Shown here: positions 10,463 through 25,100 of the stretch, piece by piece
Numbering within the stretch: the first letter of the stretch is position 1
How the letters are laid out: the number at the start of each line of letters is the position of its first letter
Source: Trichoplax sp. H2
Lineage: Eukaryota; Placozoa; Uniplacotomia; Trichoplacea
Reading direction: 5' to 3'
Length of the DNA: 64,000 nt
Assembly (NCBI GenBank): GCA_003344405.1
Contig: NOWV01000076.1
Coordinates: forward strand, 1-64,000
Program-made: the position numbers and the translations under genes
The notes under the pieces: model-generated
The model's input: only the letters and a program-made list of their open reading frames with translations
Told to the model about the DNA's origin: nothing
Database searches by the model: none

Positions 10463-13400
10463 ATTACTTAATAAATACTAAAGCAAGGAGGAAAATTACT
10501 TCAAATGAAGCATTAGGTGTTAAAATCTAATCTAATATATAATTACTGGTATCAATTAAAATTCCTAATAAAATTTAAGGTATTCGGATGCTACTTGCAC
10601 GATAAATAAGCACCGCAGTTGTTAGAAATTTATTTCTGTATAATAACAAAGATATAATTTTTATTCATTCCATCCCTATTATATATGCTCATTGATTATT
10701 AATATCAGCCAAAATATTAATTAAGCCACGTCTGTTTTTAATTAAGTTACATGTTCAGGTTTAAAGCTCTAATTAGTTAATATTATTCTCATATAGAAAG
10801 CTACAATGAAATTGCTAAGTAATCATTCACCTGTTAGGATTTTCTCAATCATTAAGAGAAGAAGCTTTTACTGCAATTTTCGTAGACGATATTCTTAGTT
10901 ATCTACTGAGTTATGTAAGAAATAGTAAAAGTAATCGGAAAGAATGATAATTCTGCCCTTACAAACATTACAATCAATGTTTCAATTCCTGTATCGGCAT
11001 CAAATTTTGGCATAGTATTACAAATTTAGAGGTTCTGTAGGTATGTATAGTTATCGTATGTAACTTATTCAGAAAATTTTAGTAGCGCTTAAGATGCGAT
11101 ATATGACATAGTTTTATAGCACTATCAATTTACTTATAATTAATTAGTAATTATGGGGTTTCTTTGTAAATTGGCTTATTTTTCAATAGCTAAAGTTCAG
11201 TTTTGTTATACTCCTGTGATATATGACTGATAAACTATAAGAAATCGAATTATGTGTCTAGGAATTTACAAAATTCGAATAAAATTGCGCAATACAAGTC
11301 TATCGTCAGAACTATCTTCCCGATATCTACTAACGGTACGGCTCTAATTATTTAGGAATTCTTCCATCGTTAGGTGTTCCGGTAAGTTAGTATTCTCTTT
11401 TAAACAATAATGTGTAAATTTCGCTGTTTGCATTAATGAGAATAAGGCTTTAAATACCATTTTCAGCTACTGCAGAAGAATATTTGAGCTAGGCAGTTCG
11501 AATAACTTAATCGTTTCATTAATTTCTTTTTAGTGCAATAAGCGAGGTGTTAAGCTTCTGAAAGATTTAAATGGCTAGAGAAACATCTGTTCATCTAATT
11601 CATCACAAATTTCGAGATTTCTTTTCTACTTTGCTCTTTTTACAAAGTTATTAGTAAGAACATGATCAAATTTCAAAAGATTTCTTTAGAAGTAAAGGTG
11701 AATTAAAATATTGCAGCAAGCGCAGATATTTGGTAATTTCTTTTATTACTACAGTGAGCTGAAAACTAGGTATCCGCGTATAAGCAGCTATACTTATATT
11801 AACTTTGGTAATACGGTAAATAAAAGGGACATTGGCCTTCTAGTCGCATTATAAGCCTTACTGGGTTACTTGATTGATATTCCAATTTTTTAGCGAAGTA
11901 GACTATGTAAAACAGATTTCCAACTTAGGTTTTAACTTAAAGTATTTCAGGCTTATATTAACAAGCATACGTAAACTACCAAAAGAGGCTATAAGAGGTA
12001 TCTAATGGTATCTTAAGTAATATTTAATCTGTTTTAAGTTAGGAGGCGAAATGATTAGGGTTTCCTTTATTCTATTGATGTACCAATTTCGATCATACTA
12101 TCAATTTGAGCTTTTTGACTAGTATCTCATATCGTTGGTAGCCAAGCCTTACTTTAATAAATTTCATTTGAAATTTCTTAAATGATATCTATTATGAAAG
12201 TATCTAATGTAATGAGATAATTTACAGTATAATAAGTGAGGCAAGTATCTTAACTTGTCTGTAATCGATCAATGGTGTGGTCTTTCGGCAAAGAAACGTT
12301 ATAAATAAGCATTAAACAGTAAATAACAGTTTAATTCTTAATTCATACTATCGCTCACTGGATAAGATTCACAGATCATTAATTATTGCAATTAATCTTT
12401 ATCGTAGTTACTGTGTTTATTAAGAGGAGTATCTAAAGATGAACTGGTTGAAAGAATCTATATTGAAGAATTACAATAAAAGCTAAATGAGAGAGAGCTA
12501 TTTAGGGGTAGTAACCTTAACAAAGACTGAGTTGAGGTTATAGAATCGATCTAAATATTAAGTTCTACATACAATCCCCTTTTTATGCCCTGTACTAAAT
12601 AGATAGTATACTTATTAATTGCTCTTGATATTTACAATCAGGCATCCTTACTTGCTTACAAATAGCAAGCCGTCGATAAAAAATTTTTGGGTATTTCTGC
12701 GTCAAGCGTGTATTTTATCATATGGTCGTTATTCATTGATATTTTAATCTTGAATTCCAACAGATGCATAAATTACACCGATCCTTAGGTAATGAATAAT
12801 AAGTAATTAAGACAGGAATGTGGCGTCAGGGACTTCTAAAAGGAAGTCCCCGATAGTGTGAACTCAAAACATGAATTAATAGACGCCGACAACTCATAAC
12901 TAGTTGCAGGGGGCTTTAGCGAACATCGTCAAGAAGCAGCTATAATGTGTTTAGCTTACTAGGAAACTAGCATGAGTACTCTGGCCGTTATTCGCACTAA
13001 TCTATTATACTCCATCATCCACAGCTAAATATGTTTACTATCTTTCCTTATCGCCAGACAGGTGTAGTAATATTCTGAGATGTAAATTGTATTGTCATAT
13101 TTTACAAATCCAAAAGCCTAGCCATACTTAAATAATATTCTTATCGCGACCACGATTTTATAAATTGATAATAATTATTGGAAAAATGAGGTAGGCTTGA
13201 GAGTTACACAAGATTTCGTTGTTGTGAACTTGAGTTAAATTACGTATGTACTTCTACAAATTGGGACTGATTCATGAAAACTTGCTATTAATTCCTTCTG
13301 CTTCCTAAATTGACTAACAGAATTATAAATCATGACAGCAGTATACTCTTAAAGTGTTATAAGCGATTTTCTCAATACTGCAAATTTTGGACAATCGTTT

Positions 13401-13843
13401 TATTTTAACAACGTACTGCTTCTGACCAAATTTTATTTTAAAAAGGGATTTAAATTATATTTAGACAAAAGTTTAGCTATTATCGTCATATTTAAATTTA
13501 ATTAGATGAAACAATATGTTGATTTTTATAATCTCTAATTTTAGTTTTTAGGATAGCGTAAGTATGATTACTAGCATTTTGATCATGAGACAGGTATTAA
13601 AGAGCGGAATCCAAAAATAAGATAGCTAATTCAGTATATGGCAAACAATAATCAAAATAAATGAAAAATTGGCGAAAAACCAATACGCTAAAATCAGTTT
13701 CATGTTGTAAGCATAACAATTCAAAGAGCCAATTTCAATCCCTGGAATTAGAGATCTAATTAAATTAAATTTATTGAAAACGCATCTAGTGGGCAACTAG
13801 GATGATATTTATACGTGCTTATCTGTGAACTCTCTCGACGATC
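10463..13843. other. spacer between the GPCR and arrestin clusters
   Basis: About 3.4 kb with no recognised gene. The one clear structure is the short hairpin at 12829-12850, listed separately. Confidence 0.5.
12829..12850. other. perfect 8-bp inverted repeat (hairpin)
   Basis: GGGACTTC at 12829-12836 pairs with GAAGTCCC at 12843-12850 across a 6-base loop. The stem is GC-richer than its surroundings. It does not match the histone-mRNA 3' stem-loop consensus, and its function is unknown. Confidence 0.4.
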
Positions 13844-16800
13844 ATGAACCACGACGTAAAGAAATTTTCAATCACAAATAACGATGGACTACATATTTAT
13901 CGTTCTGCCGAGTCTATATCGGGCATATTAGAACTAGAAATCTCTAAGCCCTTACGACTGCGTTGTTTCAAAATACGTCTACATGGTCGTGTTAAAACCA
14001 GGATTGAAAAGGGAAACTCAAAACAATCAGGATTTATTTGCAGTACTCATGATATCATTAGCTCATCAATTCTAGAAAAAGGCAAAGGTTGTAGAATTTC
14101 CTAGTTTATTGAATAAATTATTCGTATAAAGAATGTAACAGTTAAACACCGCTTATTATGACATAGTAAATTGAATAAATAGTTAACCTGCTAAAGAGCT
14201 ACTGTTAAAGCAATTATCAGTTATACCTAGTATCCTAAAATTTTATCATTATTGGAAAGATTAGATTTAGTCTTTTCACTAAGGAACATTTTACTCATGT
14301 TATTTTCTTTGCTTACCTGACGCTCATTCAGCTTCGATATTTTTATCTGAATTTTTAAATCATTTAATTTTATAATGATCTTGCTATCTTCATCCTTTAA
14401 ACTCTCAAAATTCAATCTTGAGTCTTATCGTACCATATTTTAATATTTTTCTGATAGGTAAAGAACTTTCCTCAGTGGATGTATATCTTATACTTCCCGG
14501 AGTTTACTCTTATGATTATAGTTTTCAATTACCAAATCAGAGAATGCCTTCAAGCTATGAAGGTATCAGAGGTAATAATATCCGCTACATGATTAAGTCA
14601 TACCTGTATTTAGCAGATGGGTTACCTACTATCAAAGCGAAAGAAAAATTTACCTACTTTCAAAATATTGATTGTAACGCTTTTGAATATCAGGTAAGAC
14701 ATAGCGCATTTTTAACAATCCAATTTCATCCACTGAATTAAGCAGATAACAGTACACGCATATGCCAGTAAATTTTCAGTTCGTTACACTTCTCGTATAC
14801 ATAGTATTCAATATACTGTAGTATTTCAATAGTGCATTAAAATTTGAAGTTTATTGCCATAAATCGGCTTAAAACTAATAAAAAACTGTATACATCCACG
14901 TGCAAGTCAATAATAATATTATAAGCGAAAGATTGGTAGATTAAAAATTTTCAAATCCTTTCTCCAATTACACCATAACAACATGTGCAAACATATTACG
15001 GCACGAAATCAGATATGGCCTTGTAATATCTTTAAATATTAATAAAATTACATTATTTCGTGAATATTATTGGAAGGAAATTTCTTGATTATTATTGCTA
15101 GAAAATCTAGCGCTTGAGTTATCAGTATCACATTCTTTAATTTAAATATGACAATGATAGGATCTCAATTGCTTAGTCACATAATAAAAGCTCTAAGTAT
15201 TTTTACTATTCTGATGGCATATCTATTTCTGAGGCTGTCGCTATACCGAGACAAGGCTAGCCGACTGAAGAAATCGAAATTGCTAAACATAATTTAATGG
15301 TTTAACTACTACCGTGCTTAGATTTGATCCTTTCCCATTTTTAATTGTGTATAAATGCTCAATCTCAAAATGTATTGACGTTATATCAGCTACCATCAAA
15401 TTAAGAAATCAGGAGTTTTCAAAATAGCTAATATCTTAGATGGGTTATTAACAGCTCTATGGAGATTTATACAATATCTACGGTCGGCTATCGCATCAGA
15501 TTTAGCAGTACTTCATGATCATTGCTTTCTCAAGATCATTGGATCTAAGAGTTGTCTGCCATGACCTTAATAAAGCTTTAACAGACTTAGCCATTGATAC
15601 TGCAATATACAGAAATGCATATATCCCTAATGGTATATCATGAATCTCAATATGTTCTATAATATATTGTACTATTTGAATTGAAATCATTTCCTCTGTA
15701 ACTGCGTGACAAAAAGTGTATCGTAGTGATATGCTAAAATTTATCTGAAATAATTTATAGAGTAATATTAAAATTGATTTTATGCGTTACATTAACTGAA
15801 TGAAGATTACATAATTTCTTATCTTCTATTTTTCTAGATGATGACTAATTTACTTGAAATCGAAAAACGACTCTCCTTTCTATGCTACCCTTATGGGAAA
15901 CTGTTGATTTCTGGTCAAATTGACAGAATCGCTTATTGCCCCGGCGATACTCTAGAAATTCTATTTGCCGAAGTCGAGAACGAATCAAAGCGTTCTTTAC
16001 CTAATATTTCAGTTGATCTTGTTCAAATAGTTCAGCGTTCGGCAAAACGTAAGTTATTGAAAATAACTCATAAACAAGGACATTCAACAGCAGTACAGGC
16101 GATATTAAATTGTGGAATTGCAAAAATATTTTCCAACGGTAGAAATTTCTTCATTACTGGAAAGATCATATATAGAGTCGAATGCACTTATCTGTCTCAC
16201 CTTTTTGCAAGCAAAAGATCGACTTATTACTGCTCTCCAATACTATTATACTTGGTATAAATTATAATTTTTTATATATTTATTCGCTATAATAGATTAT
16301 CGACAGAAGGATAAGAACATTTATTCTCTTGTTGTATCTGATGGATTGATGTCGCCAGCATCTAAGGCAACCTTAAAAAACTTTAAATTTGTTATTCCTG
16401 ATTTAAGTCCAACTAATACAAGCTCCGATCTTATTAAAGTAGAATATTACTTAGATGTAAGCACTTAGAAAATTTATGTGATAGTTGATCTGATTCCAAT
16501 ACTTGAATCATTTTCAAGGAAATACTGATACAGATGCTTTGATTTTACGTCATGACAGATATTCACTAAGCTACCTTACTACGCAAAACACAGCATAAAA
16601 CTTCCAATTGTTATTGCCACTATACCTAAAAAAAAAATATGCACGAACTCAAGATCAAGATTAAAAATAAAATTACCTCAAGCATCGCCGCCGTTACTAG
16701 AACGAGGCCAATCCCAACATATTATCCAATTGGAACCTTACCCTTGTTTACCTCCTACGTGCTCTTCTAGTATTCCGGCAACGTTAAGCAACAGAAATCA

Positions 16801-16917
16801 ATCCAACGATGAAATTTTATGCAATACATCAGGTAAGTATTAGAAATTAAATCTCTAGACGAAGGAACTATGAAAAACACGTATTCTTCATGTTTATCAG
16901 GAGCACTTAAAGAATGA
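13844..16917 (+). CDS. alpha-arrestin gene A (arrestin N + C domains), 6 exons
   Basis: I rebuilt six exons: 13844-14087, 14458-14693, 15838-16048, 16296-16456, 16559-16832 and 16859-16917. They total 1185 bases and close in frame as 394 residues. Exons 1-2 form the arrestin N domain (MPSSYEG, NNIRYMIKSY). Exons 3-5 form the arrestin C domain, with SGQIDRIAYCPGD, then SPTNTSSDLIKVEYYLD, then the last strand KLPIVIATIP. The family plays the role of cytosolic adaptor between membrane cargo and NEDD4-type ubiquitin ligases. Three things are unusual. The usual YPGE signature of the N domain is replaced by IYRSAESISG. The CC-x-CC motif of the C domain is lost. The tail has L-P-P-T-C (349-352), where D and E have PPTY, so ligase recruitment may be lost. 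The first donor (GTTGTA) is weak, and the short last exon is the least certain part. It is closest to gene F in the N domain. Confidence 0.82.
14694..15837 (+). other. intron 2 of arrestin gene A
   Basis: It starts GTAAGA after the CAG ending exon 2 and ends TTTCTAG before exon 3. A 62-codon minus-strand frame at 15502-15690 inside it shows no family features, and I see no other gene. Confidence 0.7.
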
Positions 16918-19844
16918 TATCTATCCGATTTACAATTTGCTAAATGAATCGAAGCAGTACCTGTTATAAGTTCGTTTACTTGTAAGCTGGTACATAGCGG
17001 TACCGGTAGTGCATGTCTCAGCATTGAGATAATCTACTGAAATGATATATATACAATTCAAGTAAAGCTAAGGATACTAGGATCAGTTGTAGAAAATGTA
17101 TTTTAATCTAATAGCTAGAAAATACCTAAGGAAACTGAGTAGATTTGACGTTATAATCAGCACTTTCATGACCTTAAAACTTTTTCCCCGCAGTCTGTTA
17201 CCAAAAGTTGACCAAGTTGACATCATTAAATAGTCTTTTATTGATTAAATATTCTCTTAAGCAACATTATCAAATTATATTCATATAGCATCGGTAATTG
17301 TCAGGCCTGAAAGAAATAAATCCTATAGAAACATTATGCAATTTTAATTTTAAGAATTTAAGCATGTTAGATGGAGCTACTAAGGGATCCGTAATCTCAG
17401 TTTTGATTAGTACCTGTATTGCGTCAGTAATAGTATATTAATAAAATTTTAGAGATTGTGTTATAATTTTACGTAAACTTATAGCTCGTAAATTCTGTTT
17501 CTAAAGTATTTATCAAGAGTCGCTTGTTAACTAATTTTCTCTATTTGCGATTTGGTTAAGGTCAATCTTTTCTTCTTTGCTGATAATGCTTGAACTGGGA
17601 GTCACAAATTATACTCTGTGGCCAAAGAACGCAAAATTAGGTTCTTTAAGTAGTCTACGTAGTTAAACACTTTTAATACCTCTCATAAAACATACGCAAA
17701 TAACAGCAAAAAAGATGGAACTATTATTAGGACACTGCATTATTCGACTATTTCCCGTTTATATAGGAGCAATCGTAATTATCAGCAACTCTAGTTTGTT
17801 TATTGTTCTTCTCTAGGATACGGTATGTTTGTTTAACTACAATATTCCTAACTTAGCTTTTCCATTGCTTATTTTAGTGAATAGCACTATAGCATTGCTA
17901 ATTCATGAACTGACTAGTTATGATGCATATATTTTCAGCGATTCTATTTAGTCTAGTACGCAAATAAGTAATAGTATTATAAGAATTGCAACGATGATAT
18001 AGCGAAACTTTATCTTTTTTATAAGTCTTGTAGCTACAATTTTTTGCTATATATCATCAACTTGACTGACATTTAATAAAATTTTAAAACCCTTTGAAAA
18101 ACATAATAAATTAATTATAGGAGTAGAATTTAGACTCTTGTCTAAAATTGATCTACCGCCTATATAAATAGTATAATTGAAGGTGATGCCATACATTCCT
18201 ATGATAAGTCCAGTACTTCGAAAGTAAGAGTCTTATTCAAGTTCTTGATGATAATAATTAGCACACCTTTATCTAGTCAGCTTCAGTCAAACTATCATAA
18301 ATTGATCATAAATACAGTATTATTAATTACAAAGTATTAAGACGAAGAAGTAAATAATTATTTCAAGTACTATATGATACTTAAGCCGTATACGTTCTGA
18401 TATTTAGGTCAATACAACTTTTCATAACGTTATATCCTAAGGCACTACAAATTAAATAAATTATACCTTAATTCTCAAGAAGATATCCACCTATTATAAC
18501 ATAATTTGGCTTCCGTTGAAATATTTCTTATACCGCCAAAAGAATCGTTTTCTATATTTACGTATAGCTTAGTGACCTTAATTTTAGAAACCTCATCATG
18601 CATATCTTCTGAAATTCTCTTATATCGCGTTTTATGGCAGTAGTATGTTAGCTAACCAAATCGTTTCCCAAAAAGCATTGTCCGCTACTCGAATCATGGA
18701 GATCATAACTTATATTAAAGCACGTATTGAACAGTTGAAATACCCCTTACATTTCGAAAATTATTGTGGTATTAGCTGAGTCATAAATGATAAAAACTGA
18801 CTACTAATACATTTGAAAAATGTTATTATATGCATATTGCCTATTATAAAATTTCATTTCTTATCCCGAAGAAATAAATGTGTCAGCATTGGATGAAGCA
18901 ATATCTTAATGCGTACCAAAAACATCAAATAATTTTAATGACTTAGGATAGCCAACTGAGTTGACTTAAATACTGCATTCTTCAATGTAACACTACTACA
19001 GCAATACATATGTACTGTAGCATACTACGTCAACCAAATAGGTGACCAAAATAGCTGACGATATCTATCACTTATATGATTTACGATTAAAATAAGTAAG
19101 ACGTAGCATTGAATTAGACTATTATTCATCCCATACATTACTAGCATTCATTACAACCATTTTATAGAGAGATAATGACTTTTATTGATGTCAAAACAGG
19201 TCAAAATAAGCAATACACTACTCGAGCAACAATTGATTACATATTTAATTTGTTTCCAATTTGCAAAGTCTTATAGAGCAATTGAAATATTCTACCATTC
19301 CATGATGGCAATAAATTTAGCACAGTTTCTGGCCAAGGTAAAGTCAACTCTTAAATAACGCTTCCGTTAATTGATAATGATTTTATTATTAAATGCTTAT
19401 TAAATTAGATAAAATCAGATTTTTTTAGACATTTTATTTGTTGATTTGAGCACCCAAAGGTAACTTAGGACCACAGATATAGATATTAATTGTAACATTC
19501 AATCACATTGATCGTCTGCACCTTTTCGAAAAACAGCAATGACGTGATAATCGACCACCTTCTACAGAGCTATCAGCCAATTAATATACAATATGCTTAA
19601 CTTGTCACTGATAATGGATTATTAATTAAATTAATTACGTATAATGCCTGTTTGTATTGCATTTTTTTCTTTAAAAGTATCGATCCATTGCGCCTTTTGA
19701 GCCTTTCTACGTTTTATATGTTGAATAAGAGTTAACTTTTCAATTTGAAATATGCTACAAAGTATCTTTACCATCTTCTAAAATGGCTGGTTCAAATTGG
19801 AAATAACTGACATTTAATTCTGTTAAAAAAATTCAGGAAATGTC
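16918..19844. other. spacer between arrestin genes A and B
   Basis: No coding sequence is recognised on either strand. A minus-strand frame at 16767-17024 overlaps the last exons of gene A and is judged a chance shadow. Confidence 0.5.
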
Positions 19845-22191
19845 ATGTCGATTAAATCGAAAAGCCTAAGAAGATTTACAATTCGACTTGCCAGAGAAGA
19901 AAGCGTTTTTTATCCCGGAGAAACAATCTCTGGCAGGGTCACCATAGTTTTGGTATCGCCTATAAATGTTAGCAATGTACGTTTGCGATTTTATGGTAGA
20001 GCTAGAGTCAGTATTGCAAAAGCTGGTCAGGAGGAATCGACTTATGATGAACAACTGTATGTAGATAAATCAGCCATTCTATTCGGCAAAGGTATGCACT
20101 TTTCTTAATCATTAAGCTTTACTAGTTATTAATAATTTTAAATTTTCGCTTTTAATAAATCTATCTAATATTTAAACGTCCTCCTTATCTAATCATCATT
20201 ACAGATAAAATGACAAGATCGATTCGCGCTTCAAAATTGAGCGAAGGTCGTTATGATTTTGAATTCAATTTTCCATTACCAAGTAGTGGCTTACCATCAT
20301 CATTTGAAGATGGAAATGGTAGTAGTATACGGTATATTATTGATTGCTGGATTGAAATACCCAAAAAGCAAACGCGAATAGCTAGAAAAGCAGTAACCAT
20401 ATTAGAAACTATAGATACAAAGTTACCACAATTTAGTGTAAGGATTATATTTTATTTACTTCGAATCTAATTCTTGGGCTTAATATCAACAAAGCTTACT
20501 TATTAAATGTATTAAAACTCATAGAATTATATAGCCTATTATACAAATAATAAGTTTAAGTGCACGAACTTCTAGAACACTTACAAAGAATACTTATTTA
20601 TAATTAATATATGTTTTCCGCATATAACTAGGAGCCATCTATTCCGATTGAGATAGAGAAAAAATTCGGTTGTTTTTGTATCAATTCGGGAATGATTTCG
20701 TTTGCATGCAAACTAGCTAGAAAATGTTACTGCCCTGGAGAGAATGTTGTTCTTCAATTAGACATCGAAAATGGCTTGCCGCAAAATTTAACCTCCATAA
20801 AAGTGAAACTAGTTAGAAAGTTATACATGCGTGCACATGGTAAGACTTGCTAGAATTTTTTTATAGAATCAATCGAAATGAAACATCTTATCGTATCGTA
20901 CTCCTTGATGTTGCTGTATCTTGATTCTAATCATTATGAAAAAAACAATTATAACCATGCTACTTCTAAATTATTTAACTCTTTCATAGGCAATAGTACC
21001 ATGAGTCGAAAGGAATACATTAGCAAAGATCTACTTTGTCATATCAATTATCACGATAAATATTCATCTCCGATTAATGCCTTTGTAATGCCATGTATAT
21101 CCCCCACCAATTTAATTTCTCGTCTTATTCAAGTAGAATATTTATTAGAGGTAGGTGTCTTAGTCCTGCTAATAAGAACTTTAAAAATTAGAGCTTTCAA
21201 TTCCTGACTTTGAAGGAGATTGGATACGCTATTTTTTACGAATATAGAGATAAAATTATCGTTTCTTATCCTTAAGCTTTAATTATTCTACAGGTAAATG
21301 TAAATGTTAACCGAAGATCAACGTTAGCCGTAGTATTGCCAATAATAGTTGGGACTATTTTGCCTAATATAATGACAATAGCAGAAACTAAATTAGATAC
21401 AAGTGGTCAACCGGCAATTGTCATTTGCTCCCCTGTTACAGTTACCTTACCGCGTGAATATAGCTTCAGTAACCGAACTTCACTTAAGCATAATACCGTC
21501 GAGAAAAAGATTTCCAATAGCTCTGGAGATACTATTAAAATTTCCTTAGACGATATGAAGATTACAAAATCTGAAGAAGTAGTAAATTCAAATTCAAATG
21601 AAGAAGTAGTAAAATCAAATGAAGAAGAGAAGGAAATTTCTAGTTTCGTCGTAGGTAAGCACGAACCAAACATATTCGCCAACGCGGAGGGAGAGACTGA
21701 GAGTAATCTAGCGTCTCCTATGGTTGGTCGTGCAGGTAAGAATAACGAAATTATGATTTATGATATCGTTAGACCTTGAAATTGACCATCATTGTGTTGT
21801 TAGATACGATATTTATGCTAATAATAGCGTATAATCTGTATCGTAATAAGATACAGAAGGAAGTATTTGTTGCCTATGGCAGTAATCAATTCTCTAAAAT
21901 TGGCTCTATGCAAAATAATTGAGATCTTGCTTGATTCAAGACAGGCAAAATGATATTTACGATAGTAAATCTAAGTGAAACTTGATTTCGATCATTTTAG
22001 TGGTTCTCAAGAATAAATTGTCATTGAAATTGAATGATGCGGATAATACGGATAGTACGGAGCCTTCTAACTTTGCCCCATGCATTGATGGACCAATAAG
22101 TACTGTAGAAGAAGACGATATCAATTGTGTCTTCATTGGCAATACTCAATTTATTCCTCGTTATAGTTATGCTTGGCAGCCTGAAGTATGA
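19845..22191 (+). CDS. alpha-arrestin gene B, 6 exons, long acidic tail
   Basis: The exons are 19845-20091, 20205-20437, 20632-20839, 20990-21150, 21294-21735 and 22001-22191. They total 1482 bases and encode 493 residues. The N domain keeps F-Y-P-G-E-T-I-S-G and later LPSSFEDGNGSSIRYII. The C domain has FGCFCINSG, KCYCPGENVV, then SPTNLISRLIQVEYLLE and the closing strand VVLPIIVGTILP. Intron phases are 1,0,1,0,1, as in its neighbours. Exon 5 is unusually long (442 bases) and encodes a Ser/Thr- and Glu-rich tail with runs of Glu. No PPxY is seen. Where gene D has PPPTYEPCIDG, this protein has SNFAPCIDG. If it works as a trafficking adaptor, it must recruit ligase or membrane machinery in another way. 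The initiator ATG sits just upstream of the conserved domain start and is well supported. Confidence 0.87.
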
Positions 22192-25100
22192 TCTTGAAAC
22201 CTGTGCCGTAGTCCAATAAATTTCTTCATATGTTAGGTAATTAATAACAAAGTATCTATCTAACAGTAAGTAACCATAATTATATGATTATTGTTCTAAT
22301 AATTCCTTTTCACCTGCACATGCAGTTATAATTTCAATATTCTCCAATAGATCCTAGATCACATCGTTATGAATTGTTTGGATAAATTCGGTATATATAA
22401 CATGTATTCCGGGATTGACCTAATATATGCAGTACAGCACATCCTACACTTCTACCGTTAGCGTTGAAAGTTGTAGTCTCTACGATTTATATTAGAGCAT
22501 GCTTCCAGTTATTCATCATTTTATACGTGAATCATTGATAACTAAACAATTATGGTTACATAAAGTTGAAATAGTCTCTAATTTGCTGAAGAAGTTATCA
22601 GTTTCTAAAAAAATATGCGTATGATGCAAACAGCATTATAGTAATATTTTCACAGCTTTTCAAGCTAATTGTCGCGACCTCGATATAATAAATTGCTTGT
22701 ACTTATCTAGATTAGCACAGCTTTTCTATCTTAAAGCGCTACAACTTAGTAATGTCTTTCTCTATCGTATAAGAGTGTTATACAGTATCGTTGGCATAGC
22801 TGAAGTGCTTGAACCATGCAAAGGCGCTAGATAAGTTAATTTGGATGATACAGTATTTAAGAGGAAGTTTGACTTTGTTAGAGCAGATTTTAACATGTTC
22901 TTAAGTAAAGGCAGAGGATTAAAATAATTGCAAATAATGCGTTGTTGTGAGTTTGAGCTATATTACGTTTATGCTTCCGCAAACCGGACCCAATTCATAA
23001 CATTAACTAATAAAGTAAATATGAAATTAAAATAGCCTTACACATGCAAATTCTTATATATTTATATGTAAAGTAAGTCCGTGAAGAAGTAATCATGCAA
23101 AATAAAATAAATCATTGTAATTACGTCTATATGATTTATGTTTATCGAAAAGTTTCAATACAAGATTTATCACGATCTTGTAGAACCATTGACGAGCTAC
23201 GAAACGAATGCATTTAACTATTGAAAACGATTTTAAAGAATATCTACCGTCTATTGAACTAGAATTATTGGTGCAAGTAATCCAAGTACAGCACCACAGT
23301 ACAGTTTGTCTAACGAGTTCATGCAATAAATTAGACTATTAATTATTATTATTATTACTAATTTAACTTTATTTATTAGCATGCATAAATGTCATTTTCC
23401 AATATACATAATAATCGTCAGTTTGCAGTCTTCTTACCTGTACCTTATACAAATTACGGCAGATTTATACTATAGTAATTGCAGTAATATTTAATTTTAG
23501 CTTGGACCGCAGGCCTATGATAGCACTTAGCTTATTGATCAATGTGTACATTAACACGAGTATTAGTTCAGCTTTCACTATCTACCACTTCCACCAGCAA
23601 GATACTCCCAACACTAGCAGAAATCGTAATTCTTTAATAGTACTTCAATACTATGTAGCGATAATTCTATAATTAGTAAATGACGATTCCATTTGCTTGA
23701 TTACTGCGATGGCGAACTGCTGTGTGTTAAAGAAGCTTGGTGATAAATAGCCATATTCTTCTGTATCTGTTCACTAATCATTCTGATTATGATACGTTAT
23801 AAATCCGCTCTGCACAAATGCTCTCTACTTTCCAAATCAGCTCTACACCACAAACTAGAACCAATCTTTAAGTTTACGAATATTTAGGGAATCATTTGAG
23901 TCTTATCACTTCTGCACTCAACTAGATAGTTTGCTTTTATGTTTAAGTCAAAATTTAGAGAATAATCTTTATTAGGTACTTGTGTACTATGTGTGCTATA
24001 CTACAAGCTACTAATGATCAGATCAGTAGCCTACTTGCTCCTCAAGATCCGTAGGCAAGGAATTTATACTCAATCGCTTACTTAATATAATAGGAATGAT
24101 AGACATTGCATCTAGTTTCTATTATACATGGTCAAATTGTAGCATTATTTAAGAATAATTTAGGGTAAAATATGTAAATTACTTTCAGTGAATAAACAGA
24201 CAAGAAATCACTCTGCAACCAATTAATTTCAACTATAATTTAAAATTGCAATCATGGTGTTATACAGTATGTAGTTCATCCTAACAAGTATCACTATGTG
24301 TAAAAGAGTTTTTAAAATAGATAAAAAGAACAACCATTTCTTGTAAATCTGCATTTTCTTGCATTGATTTGGTTAACTTAACTGTATTAAGGGGCTGTCT
24401 GCTACCTTCAGTCTATCACTATCTAACCTACTGTAATAAAATCGACGACTTCAATATGCACAGTTGATTGAAAGGTTAGTTCTCACTACTCAATCCTATC
24501 TTGTCAAATTAAGTCACAAGATCAAGCTAAATTGAATATTGAAAAAATATGAAAACAAGAAATAGCATTTGTTGTAAAGCTTCACTCTAAAACATAGTCT
24601 AGGGTTCATCGAACAGTACCAAGAACTAACTACCTTCGGTTTACAGCTGTCGACCTTGTTACAAGAAGTCTACAATCGATAGAACATATTATACACGTTC
24701 AAAGCAATTTGCAACATCATGCAAGTATTTAGCTCTGCGTACGCCATAAGAACAGTAAATATCCACTCCATTGAACTTAGCATCGAATACAACTTGCTTC
24801 GTAATCGCATGCTATGCATGTTGCTGTAATCGGGCATGGCATTAGATTGAAGATTGTTAGCCATGTTGAAAATATGATATACAGGAGCGAAGCTTACTCG
24901 ATTTATCTTAAGCCATAGTACCGGATAACTATAGCATAGATTTGAAATGAGGATACCTTAAACTACAGGATATTCGAGAACAGATGGCAATGAACAGTAT
25001 CGAACAGTTTTCCTTCACTTTTATACACTGCCTAGGACCAGTCCATGTATATCGTAGGAATATATGTGCAAAGTAGTCTCCTAAATGGACAATTGCAGTT

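Noticed and set aside
21407-21682. 91-codon minus-strand frame opposite gene B exon 5
   Set aside because: It is antisense to a well-supported arrestin exon, and its Ser/Phe-rich sequence is the complement of the Glu-rich tail.
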